64,000 bases of DNA from NCBI GenBank assembly GCA_029582155.1, contig CM055899.1, forward strand, positions 86,276,056 to 86,340,055, given 5' to 3'. This DNA comes from Panopea generosa (Eukaryota > Mollusca > Bivalvia > Adapedonta > Hiatellidae). How positions within the stretch are numbered: the stretch's first letter is position 1; every line of letters begins with the position of its first letter. The position numbers and the translations under genes were made by a program. Positions 54,686 through 64,000 of the stretch are shown here, one piece after another. The notes below the pieces were generated by a model. That model searched no databases, was not told the origin of the DNA, and was given only the letters and a program-made list of their open reading frames with translations.

Positions 54686-56758
54686 GTAATGAAGCAACAA
54701 AGGAACTTAAAATAGGTAGCTAATGAATATGTAACGAAGGATCTTTAAATAGGTAGCTTATGAATATGTAGTACAGGAACTTTTTATAAGTAGGTAATGA
54801 ATATGTAACAAAGAAACTTTTAATAGGTAACTTATGAATATGCAACAAAGGATGTTTATATAGGTAGCTTATGAATATGTAGAAAAAGGAACTTTAAATA
54901 GGTAGGTAATGAATATGTAACAAATAAACTTTTAATAGATAGCTAATGAATATGTATCAACGGAACTTAATACTGGTAATCTTGAATATGTAACAATGGA
55001 ATTTGAATCTGGTTATTATGAATATGTTGCAACAGAATTTGAAACTGGTAACTTATGAATATGTAACAAGGGAACTTTAAACTTGTAACTAATGAATATG
55101 TAGCAACATAACTTTAAGCTGGTTATTATGATAATGTAACAACAGAACTTTAAACTGGTAATTACCAATATGTAACAACAGAACTTTAAACTGGTTATTA
55201 TGAATATGTAACAAGGGAACTTTAAACAGGTAACTTATGAACATGTAACAACAGAATATGAAACTGGTAATTATGAATATGTAACAACAGAACTTTAAAC
55301 TGGTTATTATGAATATGTAACAATGGAACTTTAAAGTGGTAACTTATGATTATGAATATGTAACAAAGGAACTTTAAAGTGGTAAATTATGAATATGTAA
55401 CAACAAAATATGAAACTGGTAATTATAAATATGTAACAACGAAACTTTAAACTGGTCATTATGAATATGTAACAACTGAACTTTAAACTGGTAATTATAA
55501 AAATGTAACAACAGAACTTAAACCGGTAATTATGAATATGAAACAACGGAACTTTAAACTGGATATCATGAATATGTAACAACGGAACTTTAAACTGGTT
55601 ATCATGAATATGTAACAACAGAACTTTAAACCAGTAATTATGAATATGTAACAACTGAACTTTAAACTGGTTATCATGAATATGTAACAACGGAACTTTA
55701 AACTGGTTATTATAAATATGCAACAATGGAACTTTAAACTGGTCATTAAGAATATGTTGCAACAGAATTTGAAACTGGTAACTTATGAATATGTAACAAC
55801 AGAATATGAAACTAGTTATAATGAATATGTAACCATGGAACTTTAAACTGGTAAAATGAATATGTAACAACTGGTAAAAATGAATATGTAATAACGGAAC
55901 TCTAAACTGGTTATTATAAATATGGTACAATGTAACTTTAAACTGGTCATTATGAATATGTAACAACGGAATATGAAACTGGTTATTATGAATATGTAAC
56001 AACGGAACTTTAAACTTGTAACTTATTGTAACAACTGAACTTTAAACTGGTAATTATGAATATGTAACAAGGGAACTTTAAACTGGTAATTATGAATATG
56101 TAACAACGGAACTTTAAACTTATAACTTATTGTAAAGACAGAACTTTAAACTGGCAATTATTAATATGTAACAAGGGAACTTTAAACTGGCAATTATGAA
56201 TATGTAACAAGGGAACTTTAAACTGGCAATTATGAATATGTAACAATGGAACTTTAAACTGGCAATTACGAATATGTAACAAGGGAACTTTAAACTGGTA
56301 ATTACAAATATGTAACAACAGAACTTTAAACTGGTTATTATGAATATGTAACAAGGGAACTTTAAACTGGCAATTATGAATATGTAACAATGGAACTTTA
56401 AACTGGCAATAACGAATATGAAACAACAGAACTTTAAACTGGTAATTACAAATATGTAACAACAGAACTTTAAACTGGTTATTATGAATATGTAACAATG
56501 GAACTTTAAACTGGCAATTATGAATATGTAACAATGGAACTTTAAACTGGCAATTATGAATATGTAACAATGGAACTTTAAACTGGCAATTACTAATATG
56601 AAACAACAGAACTTTAAACTGGTAATTACAAATATGTAACAACAGAACTTTAAACTGGTTATTATGAATATGTAACAAGGGAACTTTAAACTGGTAATTA
56701 TGAATATGTAACAACAGAACTTCAAATAGATAGCAAATTATGAATATGTTAGGAGATT
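54686..56758. repeat. 36-bp minisatellite, about 57 copies
   Basis: The unit is GGAACTTTAAACTGGTAATT followed by ATGAATATGTAACAAC. The left part (to about 54960) is a different domain, with ATAGGTAGCTTATGAATATG units. At 56140-56710 the units CTGGCAATTATGAATATG alternate in a 5-8-unit higher-order pattern. Minus frames of 223, 201 and 195 codons (LHIHNNQFKVPL units) follow from the 12-codon unit length. Confidence 0.95.
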
Positions 56759-57060
56759 TAACAAGATATATTATTGTAAAGCATATTGATTAGGATATTA
56801 AAGAATATATGTCACAAAGAAAAATTAACATTTAAAATGTGGAACAAATGATATTCAAAAGGCAACCTAAAAATTCAGCACGTCGATGTGAACAACTGAA
56901 GGTTTATCTGTCAGATGTTACAAGTGACTCCCACACCCGCACACAATCAGAGAAGTAAGCTCGCTGCAGCATGGCATAAACACATTCTTCCTGGAGCAAG
57001 ATGAGCCGAAAATTTGTCGGCATAAATCAGAAAACAATAGGAGCAGTCAGTTATTTCTAT
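56759..57060. other. No recognised feature
   Basis: Slightly less AT-rich sequence, including GCACACAATCAGAGAAGTAA. No frame, array or SINE head. Confidence 0.45.
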
Positions 57061-57262
57061 TTATTAAACAGTGTCACTGCTCGGGAGATAAACCAGTCAT
57101 AATGAAGGATCATTATACAAACAGCTTATTATTAAACAGTGTCACTGCTCGGGAGATAAACCAGTCATAATGAAGGAGCATTATACAAACAGCTTATTAT
57201 TAAACAGTGTCACTGCTTGCGAAATAAACCAGTCATAATGAAGGAATATTATACAAACAGCT
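57061..57262. repeat. 68-bp tandem triplication
   Basis: Units start at about 57063, 57131 and 57199. Each has TTAAACAGTGTCACTGCTYG, AGATAAACCAGTCATAATGA, AGGA, TTATACAAACAGCTTAT. The first two copies are almost identical, so the duplication is recent. Confidence 0.92.
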
Positions 57263-57269
57263 TATCACT

Positions 57270-57765
57270 TATTTTTTCTTGTTTAGAAAGTTTGTAGATA
57301 TTTTATCATTTTTTCTTTTTTAAATGTTGAACACAGTTATGTTACTGGCAGACAGGGTGTTTAGAAAGTTTGTAGACATTTTATCATTTATTTTCTTTTT
57401 TAAATGTTAACCACCATACAGGTTATTTAGAAAGTTTGTAGACATTTTATCTTTTTTTTTTTTTAAATAAATGTTGAACATAGTAATGTTATCAGCATAC
57501 AGGGTGTTTAGAAGGTTTGTATACATTTTATAATTTTTTTTCTTTTTTAAATGTTGAACACAGTAAATTAACCACCATACAGAGTGTTTAGAAAGTTTGT
57601 AGACATTTTATCATTACTCATCTTTTTTTAGATGTTAAACACGTTAATGTTACCAGCAGACAGGGTGTTTAAAATGTTTGTAGACATTTTATCACTTTTT
57701 TCTTTTTTTTTAAATGTTGAACACAGTAATGTTACCAGCAGACAGGGCAGGGTTTGACATTAACT
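57270..57765. repeat. ~78-bp tandem repeat, 6 copies
   Basis: GGGTGTTTAGAAAGTTTGTA, GACATTTTATCATTTTTTCT, AAATGTTGAACACAGTAATG and TTACCAGCAGACAG recur. An orphan first part (GCAGGGTGTTTAGAAAGTTT) lies at about 58392, about 630 bases downstream. Confidence 0.88.
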
Positions 57766-58896
57766 CACATCCTACCGACAGAGTCTAGTAAATACATGGT
57801 CCGGTCATGTTCTACTGGAGCGTAGGTAGCCCGACTGGTTGTGTTAAATTAAAATTAAGGAATCAGTTAAAAAACACCAAAACCTGAGCTGAGAATGTTT
57901 ATCATTGAATCAATTAAAATGCAACTGCTGACAAGCATGTTATATCATTGGTTATCAATAATTTGTAGTATTACGACGGACATGAAAACACATAACGTAA
58001 CATTACTAAGCGGCCCTAACTAAGCGGCATAACTCTAATCTGTTTTAATAATGCAATATATTAAGCGGCGTAACTCTTAGAGGTACGGTCAGCCATACCA
58101 TTTGCTTCAGTTATTTCCCTTCTATATTTTACGACATTAGAAGACCAATTTATGATTAATTGATATTAAAGAAGAACAATACCTTTTGACAAGTCTTTAT
58201 TCAATTTTGGCTTCTCCAGGGGGGAAAAGATCGGAATGATAACAATGACAAAAATACAAAAGGCAGAACTGAAACAAAGAAAACTTATGAGAAAGAAAAA
58301 GAAAAAGGCAATTTGTTCCTAAATGGAAGCTCTGAATTTGACCAACTTTCAGTACTATGTTTCCAATTGTTTAACCTAGGTGTCAAACTCTGCAGGGTGT
58401 TTAGAAAGTTTGTAAACATCAAGGCCCCATTCTTAGTGTTAAATTTGAAGTTATGAAATAACAGTCAGGAAATTCTTTAAGTGTGTCGCTTACTTATTTT
58501 ATGATTTATTACAATTCTTAGGAGAAAGTATGCTTTCTAAAATTTGCAAAAATGCTGTGCAAATGAAATGCATCTAGATGTCACAATTTGTTCGTATGAA
58601 ATTCTTAAGACTAAGGAAGATTAGCGGAATGGGCTCCAGTTAAATACATCTTTTTTCTGCCAAGCTGGTCTATACCTATAAATTTTAGGCTTAGATTTAA
58701 CATAATTATATGCTAAACAATTTTAGTCAATACTGCATAGAACAACTTTGCAATGAAAATAAACACTAAATTGGTTGTATGATAAAGTTAAAGTTTAACA
58801 ATTGCATTTTAGGGGTAAAGTTTGGTCATTTAATGATATGCTTTGTGAAATTTAAAAAAACAACAGGTAATTCTTTGCAAGAGTTACAGCCATATA
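57766..58896. other. No gene; small TAAGCGGC repeat
   Basis: ACTAAGCGGCCCTAACTAAG, CGGCATAACTCTAA and TTAAGCGGCGTAACTCTTAG at 57995-58080 form a degenerate repeat that resembles subterminal sequence of CAGTCAAACC-type transposons. The orphan 78-bp unit start lies at about 58392. Confidence 0.45.
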
Positions 58897-59095
58897 ATTG
58901 TTGTTGTTGTTGTTGTATGGTGTTTAGCATTGCTCTCAACAATTTTTCAGTAATATCATGACTGTGTCTACTTGAAATAGTTTTCTGAGCACTACCACAC
59001 TGGAGTATCATGCCCCATACACATGGTATAATACCCCACCCAGTCCTATTGCACTGTAACCAGCTCAACCAGACCTAGAGCTTGCCTATTACATG
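58897..59095 (-). mobile_element. SINE D, head truncated (D2), minus strand
   Basis: On the minus strand: TCTAGGTCTGGTTGAGCTGG, AGGACTGGGTGGGGTATTAT, ATGATACTCCAGTGTGGTAG, TACTGAAAAATTGTTGAGAG, CTAAACACCATACAACAAC and then a run of CAA triplets. It lacks the tRNA-like head present in D1. The CAA run on the 3' side looks like the family's tail repeat. Confidence 0.85.
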
Positions 59096-59264
59096 AGCTA
59101 GCCCGACATGGTAGATTGTAAAGGATGGACAATTATTATTTACCTGTACGTGTATAGCCAATCAGCTACCCCAGATGGTATACGTGACCATTCAATATGT
59201 AGAAGTTGATGGGATCCAATAACTTTTATATTGTACAGTTCAAAACTGAAGATGGTGTTATAAA

Positions 59265-59957
59265 AAACAAGAAATGTCAGAAGACAACAAAGCTCGCAGA
59301 TGGGATAAAACTCGACACCCATGCAAAGATTGAGATTGCAGGCAAATACCAAAACTTTAATGCAACTAAATGTGAAAGTTTAACGAGGGTGTCTACAGAC
59401 GAAAAATTAAGTCCAAAAGGGCCATAACTGTGTCAAAATGCAACCCAGAGTTATGTTTTTATGTCTCTGTGTGTTCCAATGATGATGGTGAACACATGTG
59501 CAAAGTTTCATTCATATTCAATGAGTGGTTGCATGGATATCTTACCTGATAAAAAAACTTTAACCTGAAAAATTATGTCGAAAAAGGGCCATTACTGTGC
59601 CAAATTGCAACCAGAGTTATGGTTTTATGTCTCTGTGTGTTCCACTGATGATGGTGAACACACATGCAAAGTTTCATTCATATCCAATGAGTGGTTGCAT
59701 AGATATCTTACCTGATAAAAAACTTTAAACTGAGAAATTAAGTCCAAAAAAGGCCATAACTGTGCCAAAATGCAATCCAGAGTTATGGTTCTTGCCTGTG
59801 TGTGTTCCATTGATGATGGTGAACACACATGCAAAGTTCCATTTACATCCAATGAGTGGTTGCATAGATATCTCAAACTTAAACGCAAAAGTTTAACCTG
59901 GGTGTATACAGACAATACCAGGGTTATGGCAATAGCTCTCCGGTGAGCTAAAAAGGA
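59265..59957 (+). repeat. Complete hairpin-bounded cassette with 3 tandem units (cassette F)
   Basis: The left end AACAAGAAATGTCAGAAGAC is followed by AACAAAGCTCGCAGATGGGA. Three units of about 165 bases carry AAGGGCCATAACTGTGTCAA, GATGATGGTGAACACA and GAGTGGTTGCATAGATATCT. The right end is the 18-base near-palindrome TAGCTCTCCGGTGAGCTA, then AAAAAGG. It is the same family as cassette C at 21.25 kb but shorter and simple, so it best shows the layout: left end, tandem units, right hairpin, A-run. Confidence 0.85.
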
Positions 59958-60535
59958 AACAAATTTATTAGAAATTTGAACAATAAAAACAACATTCGTT
60001 AGCTTCTTTAATCTTTTTATATGCCGACTTTTTCACAGTTAACGTGTTTACACAAAACACTTTGATCTGTCTATTTTACCAATTACGCGAGCTAAAAATA
60101 GAGATGTGAAAATTATCACGTACTACACTCATGTTTGAGTTGGAAAAATTGTGATTATGTAGAACACAATAACAGCTTTGTTTGGTTTGAGTCGGAAAAA
60201 TGGCGATTATGTAGAACACAATAACAGCTTTGTTTGGTTTGTTTATGGCCAATTAAGAAAGTGTAAACTAAAAGAAACTTATTTTAAATAAAAGATATAT
60301 TATAATTATTTGATTTATTTGGTTTTTAGTACTTTAATTAAATATTAATTCTGTGGCCGTAATGAAATTTTTATATGCCAAAATCAATATTTTACGGTAA
60401 AATTTGGTGGCCGTTTTAGGAGGTTTTTAATGCATTTGGGACCAAAAATGTTGGCCGCTGGCCGTGTTGACCAGGTGACCGCCTACTGCAGTTACTGCAG
60501 TTAAATTAAATAGTAAATTTCGACGGGAGAGTCTG
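59958..60535. other. AT-rich; 52-bp duplication at 60133-60243
   Basis: GTTTGAGTTGGAAAAATTGT and GTTTGAGTCGGAAAAATGGC begin two tandem copies (starts 52 bases apart), both followed by GATTATGTAGAACACAATAA and CAGCTTTGTTTG. No gene. Confidence 0.7.
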
Positions 60536-60600
60536 AAACTGGCTGCTTAAGGCAGGTGGCTGCTTATAACAGGTGACGGTTAGTACAGGTTTGACTGTAT
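60536..60600 (-). mobile_element. Loose end of a DNA transposon (CAGTCAAACCTG type)
   Basis: The minus strand reads TACAGTCAAACCTGTACTAA, then CCGTCACCTGTTATAAGCAG. It shares its first 14-16 bases with the end at 20.75 kb. No matching opposite end is nearby. A TA follows the terminus. Confidence 0.45.
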
Positions 60601-60601
60601 A

Positions 60602-60678
60602 TTGTACTTGTATGTATTGTGGTGAAAACCATATTGGACTCTGTGCCTACAGCGCTACCACAATACATACTTGCACAA
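60602..60678. other. 77-base inverted repeat beside a transposon end
   Basis: The arms 60602-60623 and 60657-60678 match at 19 of 22 positions, including a perfect 14-base core GTATGTATTGTGGT and ACCACAATACATAC. The loop is about 33 bases. It sits one base past the CAGTCAAACC terminus, so it may belong to that transposon. Confidence 0.65.
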
Positions 60679-61520
60679 CATATTCCCATATTGTACAAAA
60701 CACTTTAAAATAACATTATATTATTCACCAGCATGGGATGAGTTTCAAAATCTGATCCAATTATTGGACAGCATCATCTGTCATATAACCTAAAATGAAT
60801 TGCCCTTTTTTTTTATATCCTTTGTTCACCGACTCCACCTGAACTGAATTTATTGGCATAGAGTTTCTGATACTTCATGTTTCATACCCAAAATGGAAAC
60901 TTTGTGAAGACAAGACAGACGACAAATACTGATGAACCTAATTGTTCACAATGATGATGTGGGTAGGGACGGTAACACATGTTTTTACTGTCTGTTTGAC
61001 TCGATGCTTCCATTGCTGTTAAATAAGGAAAATTATACAGTGTAAGAGTCCATGACAAAAATTATTATATAGCAAAACTGTTTGGCACAATGTATCGTCC
61101 TCCAGGGAATGCCAAGAAGAGGATCTTGTTTTCTCGATGCAAAAGTAGAATTTTTAAAGTAGAAACAGACGTAAAACACGTAAAACATATGTAGCAAACA
61201 AACACAGAGCAAGTCTGCCATGTAAATGCCAGGAATGTGTCAATAGGAAGTACAAAGTCAGTTATCCAGTCTACAAAACTGTCACAGTTAACAGATCTAT
61301 GAAAGCAGACAGAGAGCTTTATCTCAATGAAAAATATACAAGGAATATAATCAATCGTTTATAAGCTATATCAACATCTGCGATTATGTTTCTTGGTTCA
61401 GCCATGACAACCTATTCAGACAGATCATATACACCAATCCTGACATCGTATCATAATCTTGGACATCAGTGAAAACCAATGATAAGGACTTTCTAATATA
61501 CTGAAAAGAATTAGCAAGAA
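60679..61520. other. No recognised feature
   Basis: Two minus-strand frames of 62 codons (61033-61221, 61384-61572) show no domain; the second runs into the following array. Confidence 0.45.
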
Positions 61521-61522
61521 AA

Positions 61523-63985
61523 TGAATGTTAATCCACATAGGGGACATTGAAAACCACCCTGCTGGTACCAAGCTACGTTATGTTAATCTACATAGGGGA
61601 CATTGATAGCCACCCTGCTGGTACCAAGCTACATTATGTTAATCTGCATAGGGGACATTGATAGCCACCCTGCTGGTACCAAGCTAGTCATGTAAGTTTA
61701 CACAGGGGACATTAAAAGCCCTGCTGGTATCAAGCTAGTCATGTTAATCTGCATAGGGGACATTAAAAGCTCTACTGGTACCAAACTAGTCATGTTAATC
61801 TGCATAGGGGACATTAAAAGCTCTACTGGTATTAAGCTAGTCATGTAAATCTACATAGGGGGCATTCAAACCCCTACTGGTATCAAGCTAGTCATGTTAA
61901 TCTGCATAGTGAACATTGAAAGCTCTACTGGTACCAAGCTAGTCATGTTAATCTGCATAGGGGACATTGATAGCCACCCTGCTGGTACCAAGCTACATTA
62001 TGTTAATCTGCATAGGGGACATTGATAGCCACCCTGCTGGTACCAAGCTAGTCATGTAAGTTTACACAGGGGACATTCAAAGCCCTGCTGGTATCAAGCT
62101 AGTCATGTTAATCTGCATAGGGGACATTAAAAGCTCTACTGGTACCAAGCTAGTCATGTAAATCTACATAGGGGGCATTCAAACCCCTACTGGTATCAAG
62201 CTTGTCATGTTAATCTGCATAGTGGACATTGAAAGCTCTACTGGTACCAAGCTAGTCATGTTAATCTACATAGGGGACATTGATAGCCAACCTTCTGGTA
62301 CCAAGCTAGTCATGTAAATCTACATAGGGGGCATTCAAAGCCTTGCTGGTACCAAGCTTGTCATTTAAATTAAAATAGGGGACATTCAAAACTCTACTGG
62401 TAACAAGACAGACATGTAAATATACAAAGGGGATATTCTAAGCCTGTTGTTACCAAGCTAGTCATGTTAATCTACATAGGGGGCATATAAAGCCCTGCTG
62501 GTACCAAGCTAGTCATGTAAATGTACATAGGGGGTATTCCAATCCCTGCTGGTACACAGCTTGTCATGTAAATCTACACAGGGATATTCAAAGCCCTGCT
62601 GGTACCAAGCTAGTCATGTAAGTTTACATGGGAGACTTTCAAAGCCCTGCTGGTACCAAGCTAGTCATGTAAGTCTACACGGGGAACATTCAAAGCCTTG
62701 CTGGTACCAAGTTTGTCATGTAAGTCTACACTGGAGACATTCAAAGCTTTACTGGTACCAAGCTAGTCATGTAAGTCTACACAGGGGTCATTCAAAGTCC
62801 TGCTTGTACCAAGCTAGTCACGTAAATTTACACAGGGAATATTCAAAGCCTTGCTGGTACCAAGCTAGTCATGTAAATCTTCACAGGGGACATTCAAAGT
62901 CCTGCTGGTACCAAGCTAGTCATGTAAGTATACAAGGGGAACATTCAAAGCCTTGCTGGTACCAAGCTTGTCATGTAAGTCTACACGGGGGACATTCAAA
63001 GCCTTGCTGGTATCAAGCTAGTCATGTATGTTTACACAGGGGGTATTCCAAGCCCTGCTGGTACCAAGCTAGTCATGTAAGTCTACACGGGGAACATTCA
63101 AAGCCTTGCTGGTACCAAGCTTGTCATGTAAGTCTACACGGGGGACATTCAAAGCCCTGCTGGTATCAAGCTAGTCATGTAAGTCTACACGGGGAACATT
63201 CAAAGCCTTGCTGGTACCAAGCTTGTCATGTAAGTCTACACGGGGGACATTCAAAGCCTTGCTGGTACCAAGCTAGTCATGTAAGTCTACATAGGGGACA
63301 TTCCAAGCCTTGCTGGTATCAAGCTAGTCATGTTAATTTACACAGGGGGTATTCAAAGTCCTGCTGGTACAAAGCTAGTCATGTAAGTCTACACGGGGAA
63401 CATTCAAAGCCTTGCTGGTACCAAGCTTGTCATGTAAGTCTACACAGGGGACATTCAAAGCCTTGCTGGTACCAAGCTAGTCATGTAAGTCTACAAAGGG
63501 GACGTTCCAAGCCCTGCTCGTATCAAGCTAGTCATGTTAATTTACACAGGGGGTATTCAAAGCCCTGCTGGTACCAAGCTAGTCATGTAAATCTACATAG
63601 GGGACATTCCAAGCCCTGCTGGTACCAACCTAGTCATGTAATTCTACACGGGGAACATTCAAAGCCCTGCTGGTACCAAGCTAGTCATGTAAATCTACTT
63701 AGAGGACATTCCAAGCCCTGCTGGTACCAAGCTAGTCATGTAATTCTACACGGGGAACATTCAAAGCCCTGCTGGTACCAAGGTAGTCATGTAAATTTAA
63801 TATGGGGAAATTCAAAGCCTTGCTGGTACCAAACTAGTCATGTAAAACTACATAGGGGACATTCAAAGCAATACTACTGCTATCAAGCATCAAGTCCTGT
63901 AAATCGACATTGGGGACTTTCAAAACAACTTTGCTGGTACCAAGCTTAAAATCATGTAAATCTACATAAGGGACATTCAAAGTGC
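61523..63985. repeat. 51-bp minisatellite, about 48 copies
   Basis: The unit is GCTGGTACCAAGCTAGTCAT then GTAAGTCTACACGGGGA and ACATTCAAAGCC. The left third has longer units with GATAGCCACC. From 62561 to 63949 the plus strand is open for 462 codons as 17-residue units (KPCWYQASHVSLHGEHS). The open stretch starts at TTG, not ATG, and lies wholly inside the array, so I do not call it a gene. Alternating unit subtypes (CACGGGGAACATT; CACGGGGGACATT) at 62640-63480 give a roughly two-to-four-unit higher-order pattern. Confidence 0.95.
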
Positions 63986-64000
63986 TAAAGGTCCTTTAAA

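Noticed and set aside
54686-56758. Minus-strand frames of 195-223 codons as a membrane or repeat protein
   Set aside because: They are translations of a 36-bp minisatellite. Hydrophobic stretches such as YIFIITSLKF come from AT-rich codons, and two overlapping frames are open at once.
1-64000. Retroviral, LTR or Polinton-type element
   Set aside because: I see no paired long terminal repeats and no recognisable capsid, polymerase or integrase-like frame; nothing supports such a call.

Overview
The window looks like non-coding, repeat-saturated DNA from an invertebrate nuclear genome, most likely a bivalve mollusc. It is AT-rich. No reading frame gives a recognisable protein. It holds at least five tRNA-derived SINE families, several small inverted-repeat DNA transposons, and satellite-like blocks built on AAAGGGCCATAACTCTG or TGACCTTGACCTTTGA, motifs I associate with clam and oyster genomes. 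The taxon call is inference; no database was searched. I see no rRNA, no functional tRNA, no CRISPR array and no bacterial operon.

By my rough addition, about 25 kb of the 64 kb (near 40%) is tandem repeat. The main arrays, with unit length, are: 2.1-2.3 kb (36 bp), 3.0-3.95 (37), 8.1-8.6 (24), 9.65-10.98 (about 155), 12.56-14.66 (23/26), 16.1-18.5 (36), 19.7-20.5 (about 161), 21.25-23.4 (about 172), 29.3-29.9 (30), 33.0-34.1 (26), 34.7-36.1 (about 165), 38.75-40.4 (about 20-46), 41.7-42.9 (28), 45.3-47.6 (37), 50.97-51.66 (38), 54.7-56.75 (36), 57.06-57.76 (68 and about 78), 59.3-59.96 (about 165) and 61.5-63.99 (51). Almost every long open frame lies inside an array whose unit is a multiple of 3, or cycles through three frames. 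I treat these as by-products rather than genes.

Between the arrays lie SINEs of families I label A (eight copies), B (four), C (three), D (two) and E (two). Some have clear target-site duplications, such as a perfect 17-bp one around the SINE B copy inside the 39-kb array. There are also MITE-like elements at 5.5, 15.85, 27.36, 30.75, 38.1, 40.97 and 48.0 kb, loose transposon ends at 20.7 and 60.5 kb, and a few dispersed repeats of unknown class.

The most interesting theme is that SINEs appear to seed minisatellites. The 28-bp array at 41.7-42.9 kb matches the 3' end of SINE C. A 28-kb SINE C copy is expanded internally around CAGTACAGGTTCTAC. The 30-bp array at 29.3-29.9 kb resembles a tRNA A box and runs straight into a SINE A head. 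A SINE E copy at 6.2 kb carries a 30-bp triplication, and a SINE A tail at 53.1 kb continues into a CTCA-type microsatellite. A second theme is a class of cassettes that begin with AACAAGA, end in a hairpin followed by an A-run, and carry 155-175-bp tandem units. These may be mobile carriers of satellite DNA. Family names are my own labels, and boundaries are by eye, usually good to about 10-30 bases.
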